Positions 1 through 8,679 of a stretch of 64,000 nt of DNA are shown here, one piece after another. Under the pieces are notes generated by a model. It made no database searches. It had not been told where the DNA came from and worked only from the letters and a program-made list of their open reading frames with translations. This DNA is from Microbacterium sp. BK668 (lineage in GTDB: Bacteria; Actinomycetota; Actinomycetes; Actinomycetales; Microbacteriaceae). The stretch is taken from NCBI RefSeq assembly GCF_004362195.1, contig NZ_SNWG01000001.1, positions 3,038,001 through 3,102,000 on the forward strand, given 5' to 3'. The translations under genes were made by a program, and so were the position numbers. How positions within the stretch are numbered: the first letter of the stretch is position 1; each line of letters starts with the position of its first letter.

Positions 1-1352
1 GCGAGATACGCCATGCGGACCGACCGGTAGGGGTGCTCGCCGATGATCGACATCGCGCGGATGCGGAGCTCGTCGTCGCCGAACCGCTCTCGCACCTCGG
101 CGAGGAAGTCGTCGTTGATGCGGTAGATGATCTCGAGGTGGCGAGGGAGGAGACGGCCGAGGAGGTCGACGTCCCACACCTCGAGCGCTTCGGGGAGGAG
201 CGTGTGGCAGGTGTACGCGAAGCACTCCTGCGTGATCTTCCACGCGGCATCCCAGTCCATCCTGCGCTCGTCGACGAGGACGCGCATGAGCTCCGGCACG
301 GCGATCACGGGGTGGGTGTCGTTGAGCTGGAAGATGACGCGGTCGGGCAGCTTCGAGAGGTCGAAGTCCGCCGGGAGGATGTTGTCGAGGAAGTCGCCGA
401 TCGAGGCGGCCACGAAGAAGTACTGCTGCTGCAGCCGCAGCTCCTTGCCCTGAGGCGTCGAGTCCTCGGGGTACAGCACCTTCGAGATGTTCTCGGCGAA
501 GGTCTGCGCCCGCACGGCCTCTTCGTAGTCGCCCGAGTTGAAGATGCGCAGGTCGAACGCGTCCGTCGCGACGGCGCTCCACAGGCGCAGGGTGTTGACG
601 CGGCCGTTGTGGTAGCCCGGCACCATGTAGTTGTAGGGCACGGCCTGCACGTTCCAGCCCGGGACCCAGCGGCTGCGCTCGACGCCGTCGTCATCGTCGT
701 AGGTCTCGGTGTGGCCGCCGAACGAGATGAGCTGCGCCGCCTCCGGGTGCGGGAACTCCCACGGCGAGCCGAGCGTGAGCCACGCGTCGGGCTGCTCCAC
801 CTGCTGGCCGTCGACGAAGGTCTGGCGGAAGATGCCGTACTCGTACCGGATGCCGTAGCCGATGCTCGGCACGCCGATCGTCGCAAGCGAGTCGATGAAG
901 CACGCTGCCAGCCGCCCCAGGCCGCCGTTGCCCAGACCCGGCTCGACCTCCAGCTCGCGCAGGACGTCGATGCTGATGCCGCACTGCTGAAGCGCCTCCG
1001 TCGCGATGTCGGTGAGCCGCGTGGCGAGGAGGTTGTTGTCGAGCTGGCGCCCGAGGAGGTACTCGGCGGAGAGGTAGCAGACGCCCTTCGCCTGCAGCTC
1101 GCGCTGGCGCTCGCTGTCGTCGAGCCACCGCGCCATGAGATAGTCGCGCACGGTCACGGCCAGCGCGAGGTACTGGTCGTTGGTGCTGGACCTCGAGAGC
1201 GGGACGCCGATGTCGAAGTTCAGGTTGGTCAGGAACTGACGGACGAAGCCGTCGACGGTCACGGCCGGCGAGGTGACGGGCGCCAGAGCGAGGGGGTGCG
1301 TCGCTCCGAGCGGGTGCGGCGCGACGCGGGAGGCGTTCTTGTCTTCGTGCAC
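1..1352 (-). CDS. glgP: Glycogen/starch/alpha-glucan phosphorylase, N-terminal part (3' end outside window)
   Basis: Cytosolic enzyme that releases glucose-1-phosphate from the ends of glycogen or maltodextrin using phosphate and PLP. About 450 of the usual 800-850 residues are present; the gene runs off the left edge, so the PLP lysine is not visible. Family motifs seen are YLSAEYLLGRQL (residues 93-104), EPGLGNGGLGRLAACF (about 137-152) and QLNDTHP (about 340). The GTG start at 1352 is chosen because a TAGCGT -10 box ends exactly six bases before it, giving a leaderless mRNA; there is no Shine-Dalgarno sequence. It is divergent from the amidotransferase gene. The family call is secure; the exact substrate (glycogen or maltodextrin) is not. 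Confidence 0.93.
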   Translation of the reverse strand, partial: MHEDKNASRVAPHPLGATHPLALAPVTSPAVTVDGFVRQFLTNLNFDIGVPLSRSSTNDQYLALAVTVRDYLMARWLDDSERQRELQAKGVCYLSAEYLLGRQLDNNLLATRLTDIATEALQQCGISIDVLRELEVEPGLGNGGLGRLAACFIDSLATIGVPSIGYGIRYEYGIFRQTFVDGQQVEQPDAWLTLGSPWEFPHPEAAQLISFGGHTETYDDDDGVERSRWVPGWNVQAVPYNYMVPGYHNGRVNTLRLWSAVATDAFDLRIFNSGDYEEAVRAQTFAENISKVLYPEDSTPQGKELRLQQQYFFVAASIGDFLDNILPADFDLSKLPDRVIFQLNDTHPVIAVPELMRVLVDERRMDWDAAWKITQECFAYTCHTLLPEALEVWDVDLLGRLLPRHLEIIYRINDDFLAEVRERFGDDELRIRAMSIIGEHPYRSVRMAYL

Positions 1353-1358
1353 GGTGGA

Positions 1359-1364
1359 ACGCTA
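1359..1364 (-). promoter_or_regulatory. -10 box of a leaderless promoter for glgP
   Basis: On the minus strand TAGCGT is followed by six bases and then the GTG start. This places the transcription start on or next to the start codon, a common arrangement in actinobacteria. A weak -35 candidate, TTCGGA, lies 18 bases upstream. Confidence 0.5.
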
Positions 1365-1458
1365 CCCGCTGATCCTTCAAGTTCCGAACTCAGGGATCAC
1401 CCGTGCATGAGAGTTTCCACGGCCGAAACATCGCGCCGGGACGCGCCCCGCGGACGTC

Positions 1459-1464
1459 TATGGT
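1459..1464 (+). promoter_or_regulatory. -10 box of a leaderless promoter for the amidotransferase gene
   Basis: TATGGT, six bases, then GTG at 1471. No ribosome binding site lies before the GTG, so a leaderless transcript is likely. Confidence 0.5.
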
Positions 1465-1470
1465 CGGACT

Positions 1471-2202
1471 GTGAAGCCGTTCGTCCTCCTCGCCACCCGG
1501 GCCGAAGACCTTCCGGCCGACGAGGAGTACGCGCTGTTCCTGCGCTATTCCGGGCTCGAGGAGCGGTCCCTCCGCCGCGTGCGGCTGGAGGCCGGCGCCA
1601 TGCCCGACTTCGATCTCGACGAGCTGTCGGGCATCTTCGTCGGCGGCGGTCCCTTCAACGCCTCGGATCCCGCCGACAGCAAGTCGCCCGTGCAGCAGCG
1701 GGTCGAGGCCGAGTTCGCCGCACTCCTGGACCGGGTCGTCGCGCGGGACTTCCCGTTCCTCGGCGCCTGCTACGGCGTCGGAACGGTCGGTGCGTACCTC
1801 GGGGCGACAATCGATCGCACCTACAGCGAGCCCATCAGCGTCGTCCCCGTGACGCTGACCGAGGACGGGGCATCCGATCCCCTCCTGGAAGGGATGCCGC
1901 GCACCTTCGAGGCGTTCGTCGGCCATAAGGAGGCTATCTCGGCACTCCCCGAGCGGGCCGTGCTGCTCGCGTCGTCGCCGACGTGCCCCGTCCAGATGTT
2001 CCGCGTCGGCCGGAACGTCTACGCGACGCAGTTCCACCCCGAGCTCGACGTCGAGGGCATCACGACCCGCATCCACGCCTACGCGTCGCACGGCTACTTC
2101 GAGACCGACGAGCTCGACCTCACCCTCGCCGCCGTGCGCCGCGCGCCCGTGTCGCACCCGAGCCGGATGCTGCGGACGTTCGTCGAGCGCTACGCCCGGT
2201 AG
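1471..2202 (+). CDS. Class I glutamine amidotransferase (GMP-synthase-like GATase domain protein)
   Basis: A stand-alone 243-residue GATase domain. The nucleophile is Cys100 in GACYG; His189 and Glu191 in QFHPEL complete the triad. FVGGGPFN (about 56-63) forms the oxyanion region. Such domains hydrolyse glutamine and pass ammonia to a partner. No synthase domain is fused or adjacent, so the acceptor is unknown; annotation as GMP synthase would be wrong because the ATP-pyrophosphatase half is missing. Proteins of this type are often annotated only as 'glutamine amidotransferase'. Leaderless GTG start. It ends six bases before a tandem repeat that fills the gap to nnrE. Confidence 0.88.
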   Translation: MKPFVLLATRAEDLPADEEYALFLRYSGLEERSLRRVRLEAGAMPDFDLDELSGIFVGGGPFNASDPADSKSPVQQRVEAEFAALLDRVVARDFPFLGACYGVGTVGAYLGATIDRTYSEPISVVPVTLTEDGASDPLLEGMPRTFEAFVGHKEAISALPERAVLLASSPTCPVQMFRVGRNVYATQFHPELDVEGITTRIHAYASHGYFETDELDLTLAAVRRAPVSHPSRMLRTFVERYAR

Positions 2203-2208
2203 GGCGCC

Positions 2209-2361
2209 GTCGGTAAGTCGTCGGCCATCCGTCGATCCGCCGTCGGTCAGTCGTCGGTCAGCCGTCGATCCGCCGTCGGTCAGTCGTCGGTCAGCCGTCG
2301 GTCAGCGTCGATCTGCCGTCGGTCAGCCGTCGATCAGCCGTCGGTCCGCCGTCGGTCAGCC
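2209..2361. repeat. Tandem array of fourteen 11-bp units
   Basis: Fourteen units of the type GTCGGTCAGCC, one of them 10 bp long, with variants such as GTCGATCCGCC and GTCGGTCAGTC. Units 3-5 and 6-8 form an exact 33-bp duplication. The array fills the whole gap between the convergent amidotransferase and nnrE genes, and the nnrE stop codon lies inside the last unit. Confidence 0.9.
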
Positions 2362-3084
2362 CTCGATGATGCGGGCGACAGATGCCTCGGCCACCGCCGG
2401 ATCGTCGGCCAGCCCGTCGCCGAGTCCGAGGTCGACGAGCACGATCGAGCCGGCGTACTCGGGCCCTCGCCGCAGGACGAGCCCGGCCTTGACGGCGCCG
2501 AAGGTCACCGTGACGGATGCCGGCAGCACCGTGTCGTCGGCGGTCGAGCCGTCGTCGGGCTGCAGGCCGCTCGGCAGGTCGACCGCGACGACGCGCGTTC
2601 CCGCGTCGCGGACCGCAGGCAGGAGCGTCTCGACCGCGTCGCGGGCGAGCCCGCGCAGTGCGGGGTCGGCGCCCGTGCCGATCCCGAGGATGCCGTCGAG
2701 CACGAGGTCGTAGAGCGCCGCCCCGTCGCGGACCTCCTCCAGCCGGACGAGCTCGGCGCCCTCCGCGAGCGCCGTCGCCAGGCCGTCCTCGTGGATCCGC
2801 GATCCCGTCGAGAGGACGTGGACGTCGGCGCGGCGGAGCGCGGCCGCGGCGAAGAGGGCGTCACCGCCGTTGTCTCCGCTCCCGGCGAGGACGAGCACCC
2901 GCACGCCGGCTTCGGGGCGCTCGTCGAGCTCTTCGTCGATCAGCTCCTGGACGACCTGGGCGAGCGCGGCGGCCGCGCGGCGCATGAGCGGCTCGCCGGC
3001 GTCGAGGAGCGGCCGCTCCGCGGCGCGCACCTGGTCGGCGGTGTACGCGGGCACCGTGAGGTCCGCTCCCGTCGGATCAGGCAC
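2356..3084 (-). CDS. nnrE: NAD(P)H-hydrate epimerase (YjeF N-terminal domain)
   Basis: Epimerises the damaged cofactors R-NADHX and R-NADPHX so that the matching dehydratase can repair them. This is a YjeF_N Rossmann domain of 242 residues without the C-terminal dehydratase half. LVLAGSGDNGGDALFAA is the nucleotide-binding signature and VAVDLPSGL matches the family's second signature. The GTG at 3084 is chosen because GAAGGAG stands seven bases before it; it overlaps the stop of the upstream yihY-type gene, so the two are probably co-transcribed. The stop codon is inside the 11-bp repeat array, so the C-terminus may vary between strains. Confidence 0.88.
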   Translation of the reverse strand: MPDPTGADLTVPAYTADQVRAAERPLLDAGEPLMRRAAAALAQVVQELIDEELDERPEAGVRVLVLAGSGDNGGDALFAAAALRRADVHVLSTGSRIHEDGLATALAEGAELVRLEEVRDGAALYDLVLDGILGIGTGADPALRGLARDAVETLLPAVRDAGTRVVAVDLPSGLQPDDGSTADDTVLPASVTVTFGAVKAGLVLRRGPEYAGSIVLVDLGLGDGLADDPAVAEASVARIIEG

Positions 3085-4144
3085 GAGCCGGCTCCTTCGT
3101 CTTCTCGGCGTCATCGTCGCCGCGGCGCTCCTTCTCCTCGTCGGCGCGCGCGTGCCGGAGCTCCTCGGTGGCCACGCGGACGGATGCCTCGGCCCGCCGC
3201 ACGCGTCGCTGGGCGAAGGTCGAGGCGCCGTGACGGGCCTTCACGCGGTCGGTCTCCTCCTCGACGCCGGTGATGATGTAGGCGCTCGCGATGAGGATGA
3301 CCTGCGCGGAGAGGTTGAACCACAGCAGCAGCGCGATCAGCGAAGCGAAGGACGCGAGGAGGGGGTTCGATGATGCGCCGCCCACGAAGAGGCCGGAGAG
3401 CTGCTGCAGGATGATGAGCCCCACGGCGCCGAGGACGGCTCCGCTCCACAGCGACCTGGCCGAGGGCTTCACCCCCGACAGCGCGAGGAAGAGCACCGCG
3501 ATTGCCACGGCATCCAGGACGAACACCACGACGATCGACACGACGCGCGCAGCGATCTCGCCGAGGACGTCGTTCTCGCTCACTCCGAACCATCCCAGGA
3601 TGACGTTGACCCCCGCCGTTCCGACGAAGCTCACCGCCGCGGCAGCCGCGAAGGCCGCGCCGATCCCGATCGCGAGCAGGAGGTTGCGCAGGAGCACCCA
3701 CACCCAGAAGACGTCGTCGTGCACCTTGTCGGCCAGGATGTGCAGGGCCGCGCGCAGCGACCCGATGGCTCCGATGCCCGCGCCCACGAGGCCGACGAAG
3801 GCGAGGATGCCGGCGACGGTGAGGCCCGCCGGCGCCTTTATGTCGTCGGGGTCGATGAGACCGTCTTCGCCCAGGAGGCCCGGAATCGCCGCGTTGACGC
3901 CGTCGATGAGCGCCTGCCAGGCCGTCGGGTTGCCCGACAGCCACAGCGCGGCGAGCGAGAAGCCGAGCAGGACGCCGGCGAACACGCTGAACAGGGTGCG
4001 GTACGTGACGCTGTCGGCGAGCATGGGGCCCCGGTGCTCGCTGTACAGCAGGAACGCCCGGACCGGCTTGACGCTCAGCGCCCACGCGGTGACTCGCGCG
4101 ATGAGGTTGCGGTCTTTCGGAACGGATGCCGCGGTCTCGGCCAT
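3077..4144 (-). CDS. YihY/BrkB family inner-membrane protein
   Basis: A 355-residue integral membrane protein of the YihY/virulence factor BrkB family (once misnamed ribonuclease BN). About six hydrophobic segments are visible, including the typical SVTYRTLFSVFAGVLLGFSL after an HRGPMLAD stretch. The last 50 residues are charged and predicted coiled coil (RVRRAEASVRVATEELRHAR). Family members may transport or flip small molecules, but the function is not established. Leaderless ATG start behind a TAGCCT box. It overlaps nnrE by eight bases. Confidence 0.85.
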   Translation of the reverse strand: MAETAASVPKDRNLIARVTAWALSVKPVRAFLLYSEHRGPMLADSVTYRTLFSVFAGVLLGFSLAALWLSGNPTAWQALIDGVNAAIPGLLGEDGLIDPDDIKAPAGLTVAGILAFVGLVGAGIGAIGSLRAALHILADKVHDDVFWVWVLLRNLLLAIGIGAAFAAAAAVSFVGTAGVNVILGWFGVSENDVLGEIAARVVSIVVVFVLDAVAIAVLFLALSGVKPSARSLWSGAVLGAVGLIILQQLSGLFVGGASSNPLLASFASLIALLLWFNLSAQVILIASAYIITGVEEETDRVKARHGASTFAQRRVRRAEASVRVATEELRHARADEEKERRGDDDAEKTKEPARA

Positions 4145-4150
4145 GCGGCC

Positions 4151-4156
4151 AGGCTA
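4151..4156 (-). promoter_or_regulatory. -10 box of a leaderless promoter for the YihY/nnrE operon
   Basis: Minus strand TAGCCT, six bases (GGCCGC), then the ATG at 4144. Confidence 0.5.
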
Positions 4157-4231
4157 ACGGCGCGGCATCCCTCCCTGCCGGGCTTGACAGTCGTTCTCCG
4201 TTCTCACAGCCGCGGATTGCGCGGTCTCGCC

Positions 4232-4237
4232 TATGAT
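4232..4237 (+). promoter_or_regulatory. Candidate -10 box upstream of pilB
   Basis: TATGAT would give a leader of about 37 bases to the ATG at 4281. A TTGACA at 4184-4189 is too far upstream to pair with it, so the -35 is unclear. Confidence 0.3.
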
Positions 4238-4280
4238 TCAGGTGGGGGTTTGGGGACTCCTATGGACTTGGGGAGATCCG

Positions 4281-5948
4281 ATGAGGGGACTCGCACAGAC
4301 GCTTGTGCTGACCGGAGCCGTGCGAGCGGCCGACATGTCGGCGGCGCTCGCCGAAGTGGGCGACGGACCGGAGCTGAGGGAGCACCTCGTGACGTCGCGC
4401 ATCGCCACCGAGGCGCAGGTGGCGGAGGCGATCGCGCTGCACACGGGGCATCGCTATGTCGAGCTGGCCAACATCCCGCTCGACCCCAACATCGTCGCGC
4501 TGGTGCCGGGCAATCTCTGCCGCAGGTACCAGCTCATCCCGCTGGACAAGCGTCGCGACCGGCTCGTCGTCGGCATCCTCGATCCGAACGACATCGTCGC
4601 GCTCGATGACGTCGCGAGCGTGACCGACCTCTTCGTCGAGCCCGTCGTCGTCGCGCGCGACGCTCTCGAGCAGATGTTCGAGCGGTTCCTCCGATCCGAC
4701 GAGGAGCTCAGCGAGCTGTCCATCGCGATCGAGGAGAACGTCGAGTCGAGCGCGGAGTCGTTCACCGAGACGATCGAGGATCAGGATGCCGATGCCCCCG
4801 TCGTGCGGTTCGTCAACCTCCTCATCTCCCAGGCGATCAACGACCGCGCAAGCGACATCCATGTCGAGCCGGGTGAGAGCCAGCTCACGGTGCGGTACCG
4901 CATCGACGGCGTGCTGCACGAGATGCAGAAGGCCGACCGCTCGATCCAGGACGGGATCATCTCGCGCCTGAAGATCATGAGCTCGATCGACATCGCCGAG
5001 AAGCGCCGCCCGCAGGACGGCAGGCTCTCGGTCTCGCACGAGGGCCGCCAGGTCGACCTCCGCGTCGCGACGCTGCCGACGGTCTGGGGCGAGAAGATCG
5101 TCATGCGCATCCTCGACAACACCGGCCAGCGGATGTCGATGGCCGACCTGCTGATGTCGCCGCGCAACCTGGATCGTTTCGAGGCCTCGATCACGAGGCC
5201 GCACGGCATGGTGCTCGCGACGGGACCGACGGGTTCGGGGAAGTCCACGACGCTGTATACGGCGCTGCGAGCCGTCGCCAACCCCAAGATCAACGTCATC
5301 ACGGTGGAAGACCCCGTCGAGTACCGTATCGGCGGCATCAACCAGGTGCAGGTCAACAACAAGGCGGGGCTGACATTCAGCAACGCGCTGCGGTCGATCC
5401 TGCGCTCGGACCCCGACGTCGTGCTCGTGGGCGAGATCCGCGACAATGAGACCGCCGTCATCTCCATCGAGGCGGCACTCACGGGTCACCTCGTCCTGTC
5501 GACGCTCCACACCAACGACGCTCCGTCGGCGCTGACGCGCCTCACCGAGATCGGGTGCGAGCCGTTCCTCGTGGCGACGGCGCTCGAGGCGGTTGTGGCC
5601 CAGCGCCTTGCTCGCCGGCTGTGCACGCGATGCCGCGAGCCGTTCACCGAGCCGACCGATGTGCTGACGTCGCTCGGCTTTCCGCACGACCCCTCGGATC
5701 CGCCGCAGATCTTCCGTGCGGCCGGCTGCCCCGCCTGCTCGGGCACGGGCTACCGCGGACGCGTCGCGCTGCACGAGGTCATGACGCTCACGGAGGAGCT
5801 CGAGCAGCTCGTCGTCACGCGCGCGACGGGCACCGAGATGCGTCAGCTCGCCCTCGCACAGGGCATGGTGTCGCTCCGTGAGGACGGCTTCAGCAAGGTC
5901 GCACAGGGCCTCACGACGATCGAAGAGGTGCTGCGCGTCTCGGTGTGA
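4281..5948 (+). CDS. pilB: Type IV pilus assembly ATPase PilB (GspE/PulE family)
   Basis: Hexameric cytoplasmic ATPase that drives pilin polymerisation. Of 555 residues, the first ~150 are the GspE/MshE N-terminal domain and the rest the T2SSE motor. Walker A GPTGSGKSTT is at about 314-323, Walker B RSDPDVVLVGEIRD at about 375, the His box STLHTNDA at about 407, and a tetracysteine zinc site CTRC...CPAC at about 447-485, which separates PilB from PilT. The ATG at 4281 is preferred over an upstream in-frame ATG because GGGGAG stands five bases before it. It stands apart from the other pilus genes, on the opposite strand, with a DUF222/HNH gene between. Confidence 0.95.
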   Translation: MRGLAQTLVLTGAVRAADMSAALAEVGDGPELREHLVTSRIATEAQVAEAIALHTGHRYVELANIPLDPNIVALVPGNLCRRYQLIPLDKRRDRLVVGILDPNDIVALDDVASVTDLFVEPVVVARDALEQMFERFLRSDEELSELSIAIEENVESSAESFTETIEDQDADAPVVRFVNLLISQAINDRASDIHVEPGESQLTVRYRIDGVLHEMQKADRSIQDGIISRLKIMSSIDIAEKRRPQDGRLSVSHEGRQVDLRVATLPTVWGEKIVMRILDNTGQRMSMADLLMSPRNLDRFEASITRPHGMVLATGPTGSGKSTTLYTALRAVANPKINVITVEDPVEYRIGGINQVQVNNKAGLTFSNALRSILRSDPDVVLVGEIRDNETAVISIEAALTGHLVLSTLHTNDAPSALTRLTEIGCEPFLVATALEAVVAQRLARRLCTRCREPFTEPTDVLTSLGFPHDPSDPPQIFRAAGCPACSGTGYRGRVALHEVMTLTEELEQLVVTRATGTEMRQLALAQGMVSLREDGFSKVAQGLTTIEEVLRVSV

Positions 5949-5972
5949 CGGCGGCGCTCGGGCGACGCCGTC
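5947..5972. terminator. Possible terminator between convergent pilB and the HNH gene
   Basis: GACGGCG and CGCCGTC form a 7-bp stem around a 12-base loop directly over the pilB stop codon. No T run follows. Confidence 0.35.
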
Positions 5973-6023
5973 CACGCTCTGCCCGTGAGATCGCCGGGCC
6001 GTACCGGATCGGGCCGCACCCGA

Positions 6024-7265
6024 TCAGAACGGGGCGTCGGCCGCATCTGTCGGACGGAAGACCGGCACTCTGCGTTCCGGGCGCACGACATAGCGGCGCC
6101 CCGATGGTGAGATCCATTCGAGCGAGCCGTCGGCGAGCTGAGTGACGACCCACCCGCCGTGATGCTTCACCGTGTGATGACCCTGACAGAGCGGCCCGAG
6201 GTTCCACAGCGCCGTCGCTCCGCCGTGCTCCCAGGCGATCGAGTGGTCTATCTGACATCGCGACGCCGGCATCGAGCATCCTGGCGCCTGACATCGATCC
6301 GCGCGCCACTGCACCAGCTTGCGGAGCCAGGCAGGCGTCTCGTAGCGGTCGCGTCCGACGGAGAGGACCATGCCCGTCTCGGGGTGGGTGAGGATCCGCA
6401 TCATCGCGCCGTCGCCGCCCGCGAGCTCCCGTGCTCGGTCGACCGGGACCGGACCCACGCCCTCGACGACGGCGGGTTCGTCGGTCGCGGCACCCTCCTC
6501 GAGGAGCGCCAGCGCGGGCACGGTGACGAACACGGTCGCGCGGATGCCTCGCGCCTGCTCGGGGTGCGACGCACTCCCCCCGTCGATCAGGAGGTCGCCG
6601 AGGATGTCGGCGCGGATCTGGTCCAGCGTTCGCGCCTCTCCCTCGGAACCCGCGATCACCTTCGCCATCGCGGTCAGGCGGCCGAAGGCTGCGTGGGCCT
6701 CGACGGCCGGAAGGTAGCCGCCGAGGAACGCCATGCCGTCTTCGCCGGGGTCGACGAAGACCCGCCGCTTCGAGAGGGCGCGCTCGTGGCGCTCCGCGAG
6801 CGTCTCGGAGCGTGCGGCCTCGACGAGAGCCCGAACCTTGCGGCGGAAGGTGCCGACGGGCTCGGCCTCGGCGAGCGCGATCGCCTCGCGGACGAGCTCC
6901 GCGGCCAGCTCGGGCTCGATCTCGTCGAGGACGTCGACGAGCACCGTCGCGTGCCGCTCGGTCATGCCCGCGTGCGAGAGCGAATCGAGCACCTCGGGAT
7001 AGCGGTGCACCAGGGCCTCGGCGAGCCGGACGAGTTCCGCCGCGGCGTACTCCGTGACGCGCAGCGCCGCCGCCAGCTCCAGCCGAAGCGAGCGCTCGGC
7101 GATGTCGCTCGACCCGCGCCCGTATCGTCCAGCCTCATCCAGCGCCTCTCGGCGCATCGCATCGACCCGCGCGTACTGCTGCGCCCGTATGACCGACATC
7201 ATGTCGGCGACCTCGACGACGAGGTCTATCGCGTCGGGGACCGGCGGGTGCTCCTCGGTGAACAT
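6024..7265 (-). CDS. DUF222 and HNH endonuclease domain protein
   Basis: A 413-residue protein of the large actinobacterial DUF222-HNH (13E12-repeat-like) family. The long helical DUF222 region covers roughly residues 10-300. The C-terminal HNH nuclease (about 315-375) has CQAPGC, CQIDHSIAW with the catalytic HIS pair, and CQGHHTVKHHGGW. These families are multicopy in Microbacterium and allies and sometimes mobile; the role is unknown. An in-frame ATG at 7283 exists, but it lies inside a TATGTT -10 box, so the ATG at 7265 is preferred, with a leader of only a few bases. It separates pilB from the rest of the pilus genes, so it may have inserted there. Confidence 0.85.
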   Translation of the reverse strand: MFTEEHPPVPDAIDLVVEVADMMSVIRAQQYARVDAMRREALDEAGRYGRGSSDIAERSLRLELAAALRVTEYAAAELVRLAEALVHRYPEVLDSLSHAGMTERHATVLVDVLDEIEPELAAELVREAIALAEAEPVGTFRRKVRALVEAARSETLAERHERALSKRRVFVDPGEDGMAFLGGYLPAVEAHAAFGRLTAMAKVIAGSEGEARTLDQIRADILGDLLIDGGSASHPEQARGIRATVFVTVPALALLEEGAATDEPAVVEGVGPVPVDRARELAGGDGAMMRILTHPETGMVLSVGRDRYETPAWLRKLVQWRADRCQAPGCSMPASRCQIDHSIAWEHGGATALWNLGPLCQGHHTVKHHGGWVVTQLADGSLEWISPSGRRYVVRPERRVPVFRPTDAADAPF

Positions 7266-7381
7266 GCTCCGAGAGTAGAACATACCTCCGACATCGGGAT
7301 CGCTCAGTCGGCGCCCCTGGCCATCTCAGCGGGCCCGCCCGCCGGGGCCGGCCCGCCGAGGCCGGCGCACCGAACAGCGAC

Positions 7382-7414
7382 GGGGCGGCGACGCCCTCCC
7401 CGCGTCGCCGCCCC
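7382..7414 (-). terminator. Terminator-like hairpin after the pil operon
   Basis: A perfect 12-bp GC stem, GGGGCGGCGACG with CGTCGCCGCCCC, around a nine-base loop, 25 bases past the pilC stop. No U run. Confidence 0.55.
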
Positions 7415-7438
7415 GCCTTCTCCCCCAGAGACCTCCGG

Positions 7439-8677
7439 CTATCCCTGATTCGCGAGATCGCCGTACAGCGTGAAGATCGGCAGGTAGAGCGAGATGACCA
7501 TGCCGCCGATGATGATGCCGAGGCCGACGATGAGCACGGGCTCGATCGTCGCCGAGAGCTGCGACGTCGCTGTCTCGACCTCGTCCTCGTAGAAGTCGGC
7601 GATGGAGGCGAGCATCTCCGAGAGCGTGCCCGACTCCTCTCCGACGGCGACCATCTGCGACACCATCGCCGGGAAGACCCCCGCCTTCGCCAGCGGACCT
7701 GAGAACGAGCGCCCCTGCCGCACCGAGTCCTGGATGTCGTGGACGGCCTGCTCGACGGCCCAGTTGTTCGACGCCTGCCCGACGATGGCGAGCGCCTGGA
7801 TGATCGGCACGCCCGCATCGAGCATCATCGAGAGGTTCCGGCTGAAGCGCGCCACGGCCATCTTGGTGAAGACCTTGCCGAAGATCGGCATCTTGAGCTT
7901 GAACGGGTCGAGGACCTTCCGGACGCTCTCCTTGTTGCGGTTGCGCAGCCACCAGATCCATGCGCCACCGACGGCGACGATGAGAAGCGGAAGGATCCAC
8001 CACATGTTCCGGGAGATGTTCACGAGGATCTGCGTGGGCAGCGGCAGTGACGTGCCGAGCCCCGCGAACATGTTCTCGAACACGGGCACCACGAACGTCA
8101 CCATCGCCAGCACGCCGATGATCGCGATGATGAGCACGATCGTCGGATAGGTGACGGCGGCGCGGATCTTGTTCTGCAGCTCCGCTTCCTTCTGGTAGTT
8201 CTCGGCGAGCGAGTGCATCGCGCGCGCCATGAACCCGCCCGTCTCGCCGACCCGCACGATGCTGATCATGAGCGGAGGGAAGACATCCGGATGCCGCGCC
8301 AGGGCCTGCGAGAACGATGACCCGCTCTCGACATCCGCCTGCACCTTGATGAGCGCCGGCTGCAGTCTCTTGTCGTCGGTCTGCTCGATGAGGATCGACA
8401 GCGTGCGCATGAGCGGCAGGCCGGCGTTGAGCAGCCCCGCCATCTGGCGGGTGAAGAGCGCGAGCGACTTGGCCTTGACGGTGCCGCCGAAGCCCGGGAT
8501 CTTGATCTCCCGGCTGAGGCCGGTCTTGGACAGCGCCCTGATCTCGAGCGGCGTCAGGCCCTGCGCGCGCAGCTTGCCGGTCACCGCCGTCTCGCTCGCG
8601 GCCTCCATCGAGCCCTTGATGACGCCACCCCCGCGGGGGTCGACCGCGCGGTAGGTGAATTCCTGGACGATCGCCAT
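7439..8677 (-). CDS. pilC: Type IV pilus inner-membrane platform protein PilC (T2SS F family)
   Basis: Polytopic membrane platform that couples the PilB/PilT motors to the growing pilus. 412 residues with two T2SSF domains (about 70-195 and 275-400), each starting with an LALFTRQMAGLLNAGLPL-like or FSRNLSMMLDAGVPI-like helix, and three membrane segments, the last near the C-terminus. The ATG at 8677 is chosen over longer in-frame starts because GGGAG lies seven bases before it and it follows the pilT stop by two bases. It is the last gene of the pilA-to-pilC operon. Confidence 0.93.
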   Translation of the reverse strand: MAIVQEFTYRAVDPRGGGVIKGSMEAASETAVTGKLRAQGLTPLEIRALSKTGLSREIKIPGFGGTVKAKSLALFTRQMAGLLNAGLPLMRTLSILIEQTDDKRLQPALIKVQADVESGSSFSQALARHPDVFPPLMISIVRVGETGGFMARAMHSLAENYQKEAELQNKIRAAVTYPTIVLIIAIIGVLAMVTFVVPVFENMFAGLGTSLPLPTQILVNISRNMWWILPLLIVAVGGAWIWWLRNRNKESVRKVLDPFKLKMPIFGKVFTKMAVARFSRNLSMMLDAGVPIIQALAIVGQASNNWAVEQAVHDIQDSVRQGRSFSGPLAKAGVFPAMVSQMVAVGEESGTLSEMLASIADFYEDEVETATSQLSATIEPVLIVGLGIIIGGMVISLYLPIFTLYGDLANQG

Positions 8678-8679
8678 GG

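Noticed and set aside
33..1928. Long open frames on the opposite strand to real genes, such as the plus-strand frame over glgP
   Set aside because: They are rich in Arg and repetitive, lack ribosome sites and domain signatures, and arise from third-position GC bias opposite a real gene.
1471..2202. GMP synthase
   Set aside because: Only the glutaminase domain is present; the ATP-pyrophosphatase and dimerisation domains are absent.
2209..2361. CRISPR array
   Set aside because: Units are 11 bp in direct contact without spacers, and no cas gene is in the window.
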